NCBI RefSeq assembly: GCF_011742925.1
Contig: NZ_WAEL01000008.1
Coordinates: 124,001-188,000 of the forward strand
Reading direction: 5' to 3'
DNA length: 64,000 nucleotides
DNA from: Fibrivirga algicola
GTDB taxonomy: Bacteria; Bacteroidota; Bacteroidia; Cytophagales; Spirosomataceae
Below the pieces are notes generated by a model, which did not search any database, was not told the origin of the DNA, and saw nothing but the letters and a program-made list of their open reading frames with translations. The translations under genes were made by a program, and so were the position numbers. Of this stretch, positions 45,639 to 55,872 are shown piece after piece; the stretch's first letter is position 1; each line of letters starts with the position of its first letter.

Positions 45639-45646
45639 CAAAAGTA
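45639..45646 (-). promoter_or_regulatory. -7 promoter element of dnaA
   Basis: TACTTTTG on the minus strand matches TAnnTTTG, 74 bases upstream of the dnaA ATG. The start of transcription would be near 45632, inside the longer TTG frame, which supports the ATG at 45564. Confidence 0.5.
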
Positions 45647-45719
45647 GCACAATTTATGAATTACGGGCCGAGAAAAACAGTGCGTACCTTTAGCCCGTTC
45701 TGTGATTTTGTAAACGACT

Positions 45720-47060
45720 ATGCCGACCTCATTTCCGTCTCCCTTCCCACCCGCCACCCATGCTGACTGGCTGAACCAGGTGCAAAAAGACCTGAAAGAC
45801 AGCACTGTATACGAAAGCTTGCGCTGGGCTTCGCCCGAGGGATTTACTGTTGAGCCGTATTACACAGCCGAACAGACGGCGTCGCTCGATTATTCGACGC
45901 TACAAATTTCTCAAAAATCTACGCCCGGCTGGCTCAGCGCACCGAGCTATTTTGCGGGCGTAGGCCAGGAAAAACACATAAACGCCATCCTGCGCGATGC
46001 CCTGACCAACGGGGCCGACGCATTGGTAGTGGACGTACCTGGCGGTGAAATTTCTGTGGCACGCCTGCTCGACGGCATCAAACTGAGTACTACGCCCGTT
46101 TATTTCAGGCTGGCAGCGGATGTGGATTCCGCTCACTTTCTACAGACGTTACGGCAGATTGCCCCGTATCAACTACGGGGCGGTATTCTCACCAGCCTAC
46201 CAGCATCCACATCGGCAATCGCCGACCTCATCAGCCAAAGCACCGATTCGCCTAACTTTCGCACGATCGGCGTCAGCGGCCACGATTTTCATTCGGCCGG
46301 AGCTACTGCCACGCAGGAACTGGCTTTTACGCTGGCCCGGCTGGCAGAGACTTATGCCAGCTTATGGGCAAAAGGGCTAGCTATCGAGCCACTGGTGGCT
46401 AAAACCATAATTTCGATATCAGTAGGCACCAGCTATTTCATGGAAATGGCTAAACTCCGGGCGTTACGGGTCTTGCTATCCCGCGTGGCTCCGGCTGCGG
46501 CAGGCCCGGGGATTCAGTTACACGCCCAGACGTCGACGTTTTACGAAGCGGCGGCCACGCCTTACACCAACCTGCTTCGCACCACCACGGAAGCGATGGC
46601 GGCGGTTATTGGCGGCGCCGATGTGTTGACCGTACGTCCCTACGACGCAGTGTTGCATAACGAAGCAGAAGACCAGTCCGGCGAGTTTAGTCACCGCATT
46701 GCCCGCAATGTGTCGACTATGTTGAAGGCTGAGAGTTACCTGGATAAAGTAGCCGATCCCGCAGCAGGCAGTTACTACATTGAAACGCTGACGCACCAGC
46801 TTACCGAAGCGGCCTGGGTGTTATTCCAGCAAGTTCAGGAACAAGGCGGTTTGACCAACGCAATGGAAACCAAGTACGTTCAGCAGGAGCTGGCTAGGTC
46901 GTATGACGCCAAAGTTGAGGCTGTACAGAATGGGCGAGTCCTGGTTGGCGTAACGAAATTCAGACATGATGAAGCCGGCGACGAGGCCGCTAAGGCAGTT
47001 TATCGGTCCACTAGTCCTGTTGAGCTACCTGCTCGTCGGCTAGCCAGCGAGTTTGAGTAG
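45720..47060 (+). CDS. mutA: Methylmalonyl-CoA mutase small subunit, short form
   Basis: A 446-residue beta-type subunit. The mutase TIM-barrel part is recognisable: LNQVQKDLKDSTVYESLRWASPEGF, DALVVDVPGGEISVARLL, TIGVSGHDFHSAGATATQEL, ISVGTSYFMEMAKLRAL, ADVLTVRPYDAVL and ADPAAGSYYIETLT. Classical small subunits have a degenerate C-terminal cobalamin domain (~620 residues in all); here it is absent and the chain ends after the barrel. It pairs with the catalytic subunit to interconvert methylmalonyl-CoA and succinyl-CoA. A TACCTTTA element at 45685-45692 may be its -7. Confidence 0.92.
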   Translation: MPTSFPSPFPPATHADWLNQVQKDLKDSTVYESLRWASPEGFTVEPYYTAEQTASLDYSTLQISQKSTPGWLSAPSYFAGVGQEKHINAILRDALTNGADALVVDVPGGEISVARLLDGIKLSTTPVYFRLAADVDSAHFLQTLRQIAPYQLRGGILTSLPASTSAIADLISQSTDSPNFRTIGVSGHDFHSAGATATQELAFTLARLAETYASLWAKGLAIEPLVAKTIISISVGTSYFMEMAKLRALRVLLSRVAPAAAGPGIQLHAQTSTFYEAAATPYTNLLRTTTEAMAAVIGGADVLTVRPYDAVLHNEAEDQSGEFSHRIARNVSTMLKAESYLDKVADPAAGSYYIETLTHQLTEAAWVLFQQVQEQGGLTNAMETKYVQQELARSYDAKVEAVQNGRVLVGVTKFRHDEAGDEAAKAVYRSTSPVELPARRLASEFE

Positions 47061-47160
47061 TCGTCCTAGCCTTGAACCGGGCTGCTCGATAACAGGCCCC
47101 AACACCGTATTTGTGCTAGTTTAGTACGTATCACACCTTCATCCCGCATTGTAACCTCCT

Positions 47161-49287
47161 ATGCGCACCCCTTCAACAGACTCACAACCCGCCAAAACGG
47201 CGCCAGATAAAGACGCTCAGCCTACCCTACCCGCCTACACAACAGCAGAGGGTATCCGGCTAAAACCGCGCTTCTCACCGGCCGACGTACCCACTGGCGT
47301 ATTCAACTGGCAGGCAGGTATCCCTCCCTACCTGCGTGGACCCTATAGCAGCATGTATGTACGGCAGCCGTGGACCATTCGGCAATACGCCGGCTTTTCG
47401 ACCGCCGAAGCCTCAAATGCCTTTTACCGGCGTAACCTGGCGGGGGGGCAGAAAGGGCTATCGGTCGCCTTCGACCTGGCTACGCACCGGGGTTACGACT
47501 CAGATCATCCACGGGTGGTGGGCGACGTAGGTAAAGCCGGGGTAGCCATCGACTCGGTTGAGGACATGAAGATTCTGTTCGACCAGATTCCCCTCGATCA
47601 GATGTCAGTATCTATGACTATGAACGGCGCGGTACTGCCCATTATGGCCTTCTACATCGTGGCCGCCGAAGAGCAGGGTGTTACTCCCGAGAAACTGTCG
47701 GGCACTATTCAGAACGACATTTTGAAGGAGTTCATGGTGCGTAATACGTACATCTACCCCCCCGCTCCTTCGATGCGGCTGATCGGCGATATCTTCGCTT
47801 ATACCAGCCAGCATATGCCGAAATTTAATTCGATCAGCATCAGCGGCTATCATATGCACGAAGCGGGCGCACCCGCCCATCTCGAACTGGCCTATACCCT
47901 GGCCGATGGGCTGGAGTACATTCGCACTGGTCTGGCAGCAGGCATGAGCATCGATCAGTTTGCGCCGCGCCTGTCGTTTTTCTGGGGCATTGGCATGAAT
48001 CACTTCATGGAGATTGCCAAGCTACGGGCGGGACGGTTGCTCTGGGCTACGCTGGTAAAACAGTTTGGCCCGCAAAACGCCAAGTCGCTCGCCTTACGCA
48101 CCCACTGTCAAACATCGGGCTACAGCCTCACCGAGCAGGACCCCTTCAACAATGTAGCCCGCACGGCCATTGAAGCCCTGGCAGCGGTACTGGGCGGCAC
48201 CCAGAGCCTACATACCAACTCCCTAGACGAGGCCATCGCGCTCCCCACCGACTTTTCGGCCCGTATTGCCCGGAATACGCAACTGTATCTCCAGCACGAA
48301 ACCGACATCACCCGCGCCGTTGACCCCTGGGGCGGGTCGTATTACGTGGAGTACCTGACCAGCGAGCTGGTTGATAAGGCGTGGGCCCTGATTGAGGAGG
48401 TAGAACAACTGGGCGGTATGACTAAAGCCATCGACACAGGTCTGCCTAAACTCCGCATTGAAGAAGCCGCCGCCCGCAAACAGGCACGTATCGATGGCGG
48501 CAAAGACGTGATCGTCGGCGTGAATCGGTACAAACCTGCCACCGATACGGTGATCGAGCTACTCGAAGTCGATAACCAGGCGGTGCGCGAATCACAGTTG
48601 GCCCGGCTCGCGCAGGTACGTGCCTCGCGCGACCAGGCGAAGGTAGATCAGGCACTGGCCGCCCTGACAGCCGCCGCCAGCGGTAACGATAACCTGCTCG
48701 CCCTGGCCGTAGAAGCAGCGCGGCAACGAGCTACACTCGGCGAGATATCAGATGCCCTAGAAACGATATTTGGCCGCCACAAAGCCACCATCCGGTCGGT
48801 ATCGGGCGTGTATTCGGCGGAGGTATCTGATGATGAGAACTTCCGCATTGCCCGTAACATGACCAATCAGTTTGCCGCAGAAGAGGGTCGCCGCCCCCGG
48901 ATTCTGGTTGCCAAGATGGGCCAGGATGGGCATGATCGAGGTGCCAAAATCATCGCCACCAGTTTTGCCGACCTCGGCTTCGATGTCGATATGGGCCCGT
49001 TGTTCCAGACCCCCGCCGAGGTAGCCCGACAAGCGGCCGAGAACGACGTGCATATTGTTGGCGTGTCGAGTTTGGCGGCGGGTCATAAAACGCTGGTACC
49101 GCAACTGATCAATGAATTGAAAGCCATCGGCCGCGACGACATCATGGTCATTGCCGGAGGCGTAATACCAGCTGGTGACTACCAGTTTCTGTACGATGCT
49201 GGCGTGAAAGGCGTTTTTGGTCCCGGCACAATTATCTCCATCGCTGCCCAGAAAATCCTGGCTGAACTGATGGGGTCTGCCGTGTAG
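47161..49287 (+). CDS. mutB: Methylmalonyl-CoA mutase large (catalytic) subunit
   Basis: A 708-residue adenosylcobalamin enzyme. The N-terminal barrel includes [20 protein letters not shown]-like [49 protein letters not shown] and [18 protein letters not shown]. The C-terminal cobalamin-binding domain has DGHDRG with the lower-axial His591, followed by [12 protein letters not shown] and [17 protein letters not shown]. It isomerises succinyl-CoA and (R)-methylmalonyl-CoA for propionate metabolism. It follows mutA by 100 bases on the same strand. Confidence 0.97.
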   Translation: MRTPSTDSQPAKTAPDKDAQPTLPAYTTAEGIRLKPRFSPADVPTGVFNWQAGIPPYLRGPYSSMYVRQPWTIRQYAGFSTAEASNAFYRRNLAGGQKGLSVAFDLATHRGYDSDHPRVVGDVGKAGVAIDSVEDMKILFDQIPLDQMSVSMTMNGAVLPIMAFYIVAAEEQGVTPEKLSGTIQNDILKEFMVRNTYIYPPAPSMRLIGDIFAYTSQHMPKFNSISISGYHMHEAGAPAHLELAYTLADGLEYIRTGLAAGMSIDQFAPRLSFFWGIGMNHFMEIAKLRAGRLLWATLVKQFGPQNAKSLALRTHCQTSGYSLTEQDPFNNVARTAIEALAAVLGGTQSLHTNSLDEAIALPTDFSARIARNTQLYLQHETDITRAVDPWGGSYYVEYLTSELVDKAWALIEEVEQLGGMTKAIDTGLPKLRIEEAAARKQARIDGGKDVIVGVNRYKPATDTVIELLEVDNQAVRESQLARLAQVRASRDQAKVDQALAALTAAASGNDNLLALAVEAARQRATLGEISDALETIFGRHKATIRSVSGVYSAEVSDDENFRIARNMTNQFAAEEGRRPRILVAKMGQDGHDRGAKIIATSFADLGFDVDMGPLFQTPAEVARQAAENDVHIVGVSSLAAGHKTLVPQLINELKAIGRDDIMVIAGGVIPAGDYQFLYDAGVKGVFGPGTIISIAAQKILAELMGSAV

Positions 49288-49393
49288 TAAAATGAGCAGT
49301 CAAGGCGCACGAAATCAGCCTACAGATGGCTTCATTAAGATCGACCGCGAGTTGCTGCCTGAATCGAATTAACGTTCTTTAAGAGTTTTTATC

Positions 49394-49430
49394 AAAGCCG
49401 TTGCCAACTCATGAGCAACGGCTTTGGTCT
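49394..49430 (+). terminator. Intrinsic terminator of the mutase genes
   Basis: AAAGCCGTTGC (49394-49404) pairs with GCAACGGCTTT (49415-49425) around a 10-base loop, with a T-rich tail. It lies 107 bases after the mutB stop and 28 bases before the next gene. Confidence 0.7.
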
Positions 49431-49457
49431 TTATAGCTCATACAGATACGCCGAACT

Positions 49458-51119
49458 ATGCGCTACGTTGCTCTACTTTGTTTGATTGCCTCCACCTCAC
49501 TGGCCCAACCAGTAACCGAAACCCAACGACTAACCTCGCTATGTAAGGTCTGGGGCTTTCTGAAGTATTATCACCCCACCGTAGCAACAGGCAAGCACGA
49601 TTGGGATCAACAGTTCATTCAACTACTGCCTATTGTTCAACAAGTGGAGACCAGACAGCAATTGAATGCTGTTTATGCCCGGCTAATCGACAGTCTGGGT
49701 GTGGTCAAACGCTGTCGCAAATGCCAGGAAGCAACCTCCACAACGCTCGGGCGGCAGAATCTGGATGTATCCTTTTTGACTGACTCACTCCTGTTTACGG
49801 AAGACGTTCGAAACAGATTGACGTACCTGAAAGACAACCGGAATCAGGGGACTAATTTTTACGTCAAGCAAGATAAACTGATACGAAATACAAGCTTCGA
49901 GAATGAGAAAGTGTACGCCGACATGTCGATTCCGGATCAGCCGTATCGACTGCTGGCGCTATTCCGGTACTGGAACATTATCCAATATTTCTTTCCGTAT
50001 AAGTATGCGATCGATGGCGGCTGGGACAATACACTTCTCAACATGATCCCTGTTTTTCAACAGGCGACCAGCCCGGAAGCGTATCAAAAAGCACTATATC
50101 AGTTAGTAGCCAGCATCAAAGACAGCCACGGCTTTATGATGTCGACGGATAAAACCCGCTGTCTGCGCTGTGAATTGGGTACGTTATGGTTGCCTTTCGA
50201 GCTTAAGCTTATCAATGATAAAGCCGTAATAACCCGGTTTTATGCAGACCCACTGCCCATCCCGCCCGGCCTTTCGGTTGGCACCGTTATCAGCGCCATC
50301 GACGGCAAATCCATTCGGGCACATATTGATCGGATTCGTCCTTACATCGCAGGCTCCAATGAAGCGGTTGTACTCCGTGATGTTCGGGGTTTTATCGGGG
50401 TGAGTAAGGCCAGGGAGGCACAACTGACCATTGATCGAGGGAATGGCGACACGACAGTAACCGTTTTACGGCACCCTTATCACGCGTTTGGCAAAAGTAC
50501 CTCTCAGTCAATTAACGCACGGCACCCAGTCAGTAAGTGGCTGACTGACAGTACTGCCTACGTCAATATGGGGCATTTGACGCAACGCCAAATTGATAGC
50601 GTGATGACCCCACTCCTACCTGCCCGCACTATCATTTTCGACTTGCGCAATTACCCGAAGGCTACCTTGCTTCTTGTGGGTTGGTACCTGACTAACAAGC
50701 GGTCAACGTTCGCCCAGTTCACACGTGCTAATCTGACATTTCCCGGCACTTTTGACAAAATGGGTTCGTCGAGACTGCCGCCTGCCAAGGGGAAGCTGTT
50801 CGCCGGAAACAGTATTGTGCTTGTGAATGAGGATACCCAAAGTCAGGCTGAATTCACCGCGATGGCCTTTCGATCGGCCGATCGGGTTACCCTTGTTGGT
50901 AGCACCACCGCCGGGGCCGATGGTAACATATCGTGGGTGCCTTTGCCAGGAGGCTATCGAACGGCCTTTAGCGGCATTGGTGTGTTCTACCCCGATGGCC
51001 GGGAGACGCAACGTGTTGGCATCGTGCCGGATATAGTGGTGCAGCCTACTATCGACGGAATCCGGGCAGGTCGCGACGAGGTACTTGACCGGGCCATTGA
51101 GCTTAGCCGTGGCAACTAG
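49458..51119 (+). CDS. Secreted S41 family peptidase
   Basis: A 553-residue protein with a signal peptide (residues 1-16, ending TSLAQ). It is related to C-terminal processing/tricorn-core peptidases. A PDZ-like segment lies near 265-300 (GLSVGTVISAIDGKSIRAH). The catalytic Ser462 is in NEDTQSQAEFTA, and a Lys should follow near 480-500, though the usual motif is diverged (STTAGADGNI). It degrades peptides in the periplasm; targets are unknown. Its stop codon shares the bases CTAG with the stop of the convergent histidine kinase gene. Confidence 0.88.
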   Translation: MRYVALLCLIASTSLAQPVTETQRLTSLCKVWGFLKYYHPTVATGKHDWDQQFIQLLPIVQQVETRQQLNAVYARLIDSLGVVKRCRKCQEATSTTLGRQNLDVSFLTDSLLFTEDVRNRLTYLKDNRNQGTNFYVKQDKLIRNTSFENEKVYADMSIPDQPYRLLALFRYWNIIQYFFPYKYAIDGGWDNTLLNMIPVFQQATSPEAYQKALYQLVASIKDSHGFMMSTDKTRCLRCELGTLWLPFELKLINDKAVITRFYADPLPIPPGLSVGTVISAIDGKSIRAHIDRIRPYIAGSNEAVVLRDVRGFIGVSKAREAQLTIDRGNGDTTVTVLRHPYHAFGKSTSQSINARHPVSKWLTDSTAYVNMGHLTQRQIDSVMTPLLPARTIIFDLRNYPKATLLLVGWYLTNKRSTFAQFTRANLTFPGTFDKMGSSRLPPAKGKLFAGNSIVLVNEDTQSQAEFTAMAFRSADRVTLVGSTTAGADGNISWVPLPGGYRTAFSGIGVFYPDGRETQRVGIVPDIVVQPTIDGIRAGRDEVLDRAIELSRGN

Positions 51120-52354
51120 GTGTGCACCGATTCTACTGGCCAGCGAAGTATAAACGTAGCCCCTTCCCCAGGTTTACCGATGGCTTCAATAGTACCACCG
51201 TGGTTTTGCATAACGCGCTGGCAAATCGCCAGGCCAATACCTGTACCCGCGTAATGGTGTTGGCTGTGCAGCCGCCGAAATACCTTGAAAATCCGGTCAC
51301 TGTATACAGGCTCGAACCCGATTCCCTGATCAGCGATCGTTAATTGATGCTGGTCGGAGTCAGACGGCTCCGCCGGGTCGGTCTCCCCGATCGCCAACCT
51401 ATCATACATAATCTGAATGGTAGGTGGCAAACCAGGCCGGTGGTATTTCAGCGCGTTGGCAAGCAGGTTGTCGAGTAACTGCCGGAAAGGTAGCTTGCTA
51501 ACTTGTACAGCAGGGAGTTCGCCGATTTCTATTTCTGCCTGTTTTTCACGAATCACGTCGTATTGATCGTCACACGCCTCGTTCACAAGTTCCATCAGAT
51601 CAACGGATTCAACCGGATGTTTGACGGCATTTAGCTGTGAGTAAGCGACCAAATCCCGGATCAGGTGCTGCATCCGGTTAGCCGAGGCAATCGACCGGCG
51701 AAAAAATTCTTTGCCTTGCTCCGACAACGTACCTGCTTCCTTTTCCAGAATAAGCTCATTGAAGCTTTTTATCTTCCGAAGCGGCTCCTGTAAATCGTGA
51801 CTGGCAACATAGGTAAGCGCATTGGCTTCAGAAACCAGCTGTTCGAGTTTCTGATTCTTCTCTTCCAGCAGCCTATTCAACTCCAACAAATGCTGTTCCT
51901 GCTGCTTTCGCCGGGTAATGTCCATATCGATGCCGAATACACCGATCGGCTCGCCTGCTTCGTTATGGATGATCTGCCCATTGGTGTAGATAAAAATCTC
52001 ACGGCCCATTTTGTCATATCGCCTGTACTCCATCTCCACATCATCGCCCTGCAGGAGTCGTTGAACGGCCGTTTCCAAAATAGGCAGATCGTCTGAGTGC
52101 GTCGATTTGGCAACGCTTTCCAGATCAACGCTGACTTCATTTGGCATATAGCCCCAGAACCGGTACATCTCCGGACTCCAGCGTATTTCCGTAGTGCCGA
52201 AATACCACTCCCAACTAGCCATGCCCGCCATACGTTGCGCCTGACTCAACTGCGCTTCACGCAGTAGTAACTTTTCCTGTAGAGTTAATTCCTTTCTAGA
52301 CGATAAAGCGTGCAGATCAATTGGCGGATCTGAATTCAGGGGATAGGCAGACAT
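51116..52354 (-). CDS. PAS-domain sensor histidine kinase
   Basis: A 412-residue soluble hybrid-free kinase with no transmembrane segment. A PAS/PAC fold occupies ~35-150 (WEWYFGTTEIRWSPEMYRFWGY, GVFGIDMDITRRK). A coiled coil at ~150-180 is followed by the HisKA box ASHDLQEPLRKI with phospho-acceptor His186, the N box DNLLANALKYH, G1 DQGIGFE and G2 GTGIGLA. It phosphorylates an unidentified response regulator; none is adjacent. The signal is presumably cytoplasmic. The gene ends within the S41 peptidase stop codon on the other strand. Confidence 0.92.
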   Translation of the reverse strand: MSAYPLNSDPPIDLHALSSRKELTLQEKLLLREAQLSQAQRMAGMASWEWYFGTTEIRWSPEMYRFWGYMPNEVSVDLESVAKSTHSDDLPILETAVQRLLQGDDVEMEYRRYDKMGREIFIYTNGQIIHNEAGEPIGVFGIDMDITRRKQQEQHLLELNRLLEEKNQKLEQLVSEANALTYVASHDLQEPLRKIKSFNELILEKEAGTLSEQGKEFFRRSIASANRMQHLIRDLVAYSQLNAVKHPVESVDLMELVNEACDDQYDVIREKQAEIEIGELPAVQVSKLPFRQLLDNLLANALKYHRPGLPPTIQIMYDRLAIGETDPAEPSDSDQHQLTIADQGIGFEPVYSDRIFKVFRRLHSQHHYAGTGIGLAICQRVMQNHGGTIEAIGKPGEGATFILRWPVESVHT

Positions 52355-52405
52355 AGTTTACTTGCAGGATCGAACGGTGGTGTTAAGTACAGACGTACTA
52401 TACCA

Positions 52406-52413
52406 CAAAGGTA
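52406..52413 (-). promoter_or_regulatory. -7 promoter element of the histidine kinase gene
   Basis: TACCTTTG on the minus strand matches the Bacteroidota -7 consensus, 51 bases upstream of the ATG at 52354. Confidence 0.5.
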
Positions 52414-52498
52414 CAGTATCTCGAAACCGAATGACGTATATACATAACGTGCTAATCACGATCACTTGCCATAAAACTTAGCTATTTCTAAAACAAGC

Positions 52499-52552
52499 GT
52501 GGCGTAGCTTGATAAAGAGCCAGTTACCGAGCTCCTTATCTAGCCACGCCAC
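52499..52552 (-). terminator. 22-bp imperfect hairpin after the TMTC-like gene
   Basis: Arms 52499-52520 and 52531-52552 pair over 22 bases with 3 mismatches around a 10-base loop. It is 20 bases beyond the stop of the TPR membrane protein gene at 52573. No U-run follows, so it may act as an mRNA 3' end rather than a strict terminator. Confidence 0.5.
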
Positions 52553-52572
52553 TTAGTATAGACGCTACATTA

Positions 52573-54765
52573 TTAGTTTCGGGTAATCACCGAATCGGGC
52601 AGGAAACGAACATCGAGGCCGGTTGCTTTTTTCAACGCGGCGTAGTTGTTCTTGCCGTCCTGATAAGCCGGGTTCACTTCCATCGACTTGTTATAATAGT
52701 ACGAAGCCAGCTGGTATTTACCCTCATTCTGGTAAATCACACCCAGGTTGTTGTAGGCTGGCGCATACGACGAAGCCGCCCGGATTGTCTGCTTATAGTA
52801 ATACTTGGCCGAGTCGACGTTGGGCGTAATGCGCTGAAAAACGTAGGCCATTGAGAAGTACGACTCGCCAAAATTAGGGTAAATCCGGCATGACTCCTGT
52901 AAGTGGTCGAGCGCCAAACGAGCATATTTACCGGCTTCTTTGTCATACACCGGCAACATCGCCTGGTACTTCTTCACCGAGTCAGCCTTGGCTTTAAACC
53001 GAGCCATCCGCACATTAGCCGAATCGATTCTGGCGCGTTCCTTTAGGCCTTTCTCAATCCATTCATTGGCCACGTGCCGCTGTACCTGACAACTCGTGGG
53101 GGCATAAGGTAGGGCTGAATTGAACAGCACAAAGTTATTTTCCCAGTCGGGGTTGCGGGTTACCGTTTTAAATGAATACAGTCCGCAGGTTAGACCCACA
53201 ACAAGAGCCAAAGGCGCATAGTTGATCGCTGACTGGGCAAAAGCAGGCTTCGGTGCACGGAATGACTCGATCACCGACTGACTAGTTGCCACCTCAACGG
53301 GTTCGCTGGGTACGTCTGTTTTGGCTTTGTCCAACCCAAACCGGGCTACAGCCGCCTGAACAGCCCAAACCAGTACAAACGCGAAGCCCATAACGGCGGC
53401 ATATAGGAAACGTTCGGCCAGGATACCACCGCGGCTATAGATAAAGCCCAGACCCGGCATCATGGTTACGAAAAACCAGAACAGGCCAAACCCCCAGAGC
53501 GTACGCTTGCGGAAACCGATCCAGGTAAGCACCACCATGCCAACCATCGAGAAGAAGCCCAGCCACGACATAACGTCGCCTTTGCCTCCTGTTGGAATCA
53601 CGTTGAACGAGTAATCGTACACCAGCGGGTGCGGCAGCACCAGCAGTTTCAGATAATACATGAAGAACTTAAACATGGTTGAAGTCTTCGTATTCAGAAT
53701 GGCGTACGGGTAGTTGGCCCAGTCGACGGGCGGGTTCCCGCTTAGAGTACCGATCATCTTCTGCTTCTGATAGAAGAACAGCGCCGCAATAATCAGGAAC
53801 GGCCACAGGCTGATCATCGACCTGTAGACGTTACGGCGAGCAAACCAGTAGTTCATGGCCGGAATCAGCGCCAGGCTCACCACCGATGACTCTTTCGACA
53901 AAAATGCAAAGTACAGCGAGGCACACGCCAGGCCAACCCACGACATAGAGAGTCCGGCCATGATGACAACACCGATGACGCCACCAACGGTAGCTCCAAA
54001 CGAGTTCACCAGCAGACTGCTGCCGATTACCCAGCCAGCTACTACGTTGAAGAGCGTCAACAAACCGCCCAGCGCGACGTCTGACGATGGTCCCTGATAC
54101 CAGAACGACGTTTTGGCTTCGAGCTGCTTCCAGGAAGTAAGCAGCATCAATGAGATAAAGAGAAAGCTTAGCAGTTCGTCACGGCCTTTAATGTTGGCTA
54201 CGATCTCGGTATGAATCGGGTGCGTAATGAACACCAGGCCAATCAGAAAAGCGACCACCGTTTTACCCGGCAACCATTTTTGCAGCAATGCCCCAATGCT
54301 CAGCCCGGTAAGGCCGTAGAGCGCGGCGTTGATCATGTGGCTGTATTCGGGGTGCTTATCGCCAAAAAATTCCTGTTCAAGAGCAAACGTAATCAGCGAC
54401 AGCGGCCGGTAGTAGCCCAGCGAAATATTGCTGAAGTGCCAGAATTCGGTCCGCATCAGATCGGGAAGCCCCTTTAAGCCCTGCTTGACGAATAGGTTCT
54501 GTCCAATAGCGGCAATGTCGTCGAGGGCGTACTGATGGCCGAATGTGTTGGCGTAGAGCAATAACCCAATGGCCGCCAGCGCGAGCATTGGCCACCAGGC
54601 TACCGGACTGCGCTCGATGGGCAGGTCTGAAACGGTTGGTATTGACGAGCGAGGGGCGGCTACGGGTTGCGGTCGCGGAGGAGTAGCTACCACCGGACGG
54701 GGGGCAGCGGTTTGTGGGGCTGTGTAGCCAGTACGTTGCGGTACGGCCGGTTTCTTTTTACTCAT
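52573..54765 (-). CDS. TMTC-like multi-pass membrane protein with C-terminal TPRs
   Basis: A 730-residue protein. The Pro/Ala-rich cytoplasmic N-terminus (~1-55) precedes about ten transmembrane helices and ~200 periplasmic residues with at least three TPR units (APAYNNLGVIYQNEGKYQLA is typical). Motifs HPIHTEIVANIKGRDEL, FLSKESSVVSLALIPAM and LAERFLYAAVMGFAF match the GT-C-fold TMTC/DUF1736 family, whose animal members are O-mannosyltransferases using dolichol-phosphate-mannose. A bacterial glycosyltransferase using a polyprenyl-phosphate sugar is the best guess. The gene is transcribed alone. Confidence 0.82.
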   Translation of the reverse strand: MSKKKPAVPQRTGYTAPQTAAPRPVVATPPRPQPVAAPRSSIPTVSDLPIERSPVAWWPMLALAAIGLLLYANTFGHQYALDDIAAIGQNLFVKQGLKGLPDLMRTEFWHFSNISLGYYRPLSLITFALEQEFFGDKHPEYSHMINAALYGLTGLSIGALLQKWLPGKTVVAFLIGLVFITHPIHTEIVANIKGRDELLSFLFISLMLLTSWKQLEAKTSFWYQGPSSDVALGGLLTLFNVVAGWVIGSSLLVNSFGATVGGVIGVVIMAGLSMSWVGLACASLYFAFLSKESSVVSLALIPAMNYWFARRNVYRSMISLWPFLIIAALFFYQKQKMIGTLSGNPPVDWANYPYAILNTKTSTMFKFFMYYLKLLVLPHPLVYDYSFNVIPTGGKGDVMSWLGFFSMVGMVVLTWIGFRKRTLWGFGLFWFFVTMMPGLGFIYSRGGILAERFLYAAVMGFAFVLVWAVQAAVARFGLDKAKTDVPSEPVEVATSQSVIESFRAPKPAFAQSAINYAPLALVVGLTCGLYSFKTVTRNPDWENNFVLFNSALPYAPTSCQVQRHVANEWIEKGLKERARIDSANVRMARFKAKADSVKKYQAMLPVYDKEAGKYARLALDHLQESCRIYPNFGESYFSMAYVFQRITPNVDSAKYYYKQTIRAASSYAPAYNNLGVIYQNEGKYQLASYYYNKSMEVNPAYQDGKNNYAALKKATGLDVRFLPDSVITRN

Positions 54766-54919
54766 ACGTATGGGTTGTGATACTAAAGCATTGCCGGGAG
54801 AAAAGAAATCCTGTTCAACCAGTAACGCCTGTCAAAAAAACGCGTTGTAACAGTGGTTTTTGTCTGTTTTCAGTAAACGTCAGTTTACTGGTAGCTAAGT
54901 CAAGTAAAGTTCCGCAAGT

Positions 54920-55798
54920 ATGCTAACAAAATCAACGTTCACGCAAAATCGGCTATTAAGTACTGTTGTCATCGGTAGCCTCCTTTTCTCTTTAGCCGGC
55001 TGTCTGCCTACGCCTACCGGCCCAAAACCAGCCAGCCGACCTACACAGGTTTTCAGTGAGCACCTTACACTGGGAAACCCAAGTCAGGCGGCCACGATTG
55101 ACCCGGACAACTACCTGGTAGAGAAACCACAATTCGCGCTCAGTTTCAGCCGAAGCCGGGGTATTGCCAACTGGGTTAGCTGGCACCTGAGCCCTGAGTG
55201 GCGCGGTGATGCTGCCCGTACCAAAACCTTCCGACCCGACCCTGATCTGCCGGCTGGCTTTTCCACCATCCGGTCGAGCGATTACGAGCGAACAGGCTTT
55301 GACCGGGGTCACCTCTGCCCATCAGAAGACCGGGATAGCAACCCTACTGACAATGCCGCCACCTTCGTCCTATCAAACGTCGTGCCGCAAGCGCCAAAGT
55401 TCAACCGCGAAACATGGAAGTATGTAGAAGAATACGCCCGTAAACAGCTCGATACGGGTAATGAAGTGTATTTGGTTGCAGGTACGTCGGGCGTAGGTGG
55501 TACTGGTGAGCAGGGCGAGGCCACCAGCATTGGGGGTGGTAAGATCACGGTTCCGGCGGCGCTCTGGAAGGTATTGCTGATCATGCCAAACGGCAGCGAT
55601 GATCTGAACCGCATTGGCCCTAACACGCAAGTGGTTGCCGTTTACATTCCAAACCAGCAAACATCATCGGGTAGCCGCTGGGAAACCTACCGGCTCTCGG
55701 TCAATGACCTGGAAAAACGCACCGGTCTCCGTTTTTTTGCCAACTTACCTGTCGACATACAAGCCGCTCTGAAGAGACAGACAAGCGCTGGATTTTGA
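54920..55798 (+). CDS. DNA/RNA non-specific endonuclease lipoprotein (NUC1 type)
   Basis: A 292-residue exported nuclease. The N-terminus carries a lipobox LAGC with Cys28, so it is probably a lipoprotein. The beta-beta-alpha-metal nuclease domain contains the DRGH motif (128-131, His131 general base) in GFDRGHLCPSEDR, and the metal-binding Asn/Glu in FVLSNVVPQAPKFNRETW. It would degrade nucleic acid outside the cytoplasm for nutrient use or competition. The gene has no operon partner and ends just before a perfect hairpin at 55801-55857. Confidence 0.92.
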   Translation: MLTKSTFTQNRLLSTVVIGSLLFSLAGCLPTPTGPKPASRPTQVFSEHLTLGNPSQAATIDPDNYLVEKPQFALSFSRSRGIANWVSWHLSPEWRGDAARTKTFRPDPDLPAGFSTIRSSDYERTGFDRGHLCPSEDRDSNPTDNAATFVLSNVVPQAPKFNRETWKYVEEYARKQLDTGNEVYLVAGTSGVGGTGEQGEATSIGGGKITVPAALWKVLLIMPNGSDDLNRIGPNTQVVAVYIPNQQTSSGSRWETYRLSVNDLEKRTGLRFFANLPVDIQAALKRQTSAGF

Positions 55799-55800
55799 TA

Positions 55801-55857
55801 TAGCACGGCCTTTAGTCTGTTTTTGCGTCCATCAAAAACAGACTAAAGGCCGTGCTA
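55801..55857. terminator. 25-bp perfect hairpin between convergent genes
   Basis: Arms 55801-55825 and 55833-55857 are perfect complements with a 7-base loop. It sits between the convergent nuclease (stop 55798) and GntR regulator (stop 55873) genes. The inner GTTTTTG/CAAAAAC does not give a free U-tail on either strand, but it may terminate both transcripts. Its length and perfection resemble the other intergenic hairpins in the window. Confidence 0.75.
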
Positions 55858-55872
55858 CAGGCAGCAACGTAC

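Noticed and set aside
44057-45719. oriC near dnaA
   Set aside because: No cluster of TTATCCACA-type boxes or AT-rich unwinding region is visible on either side of dnaA.
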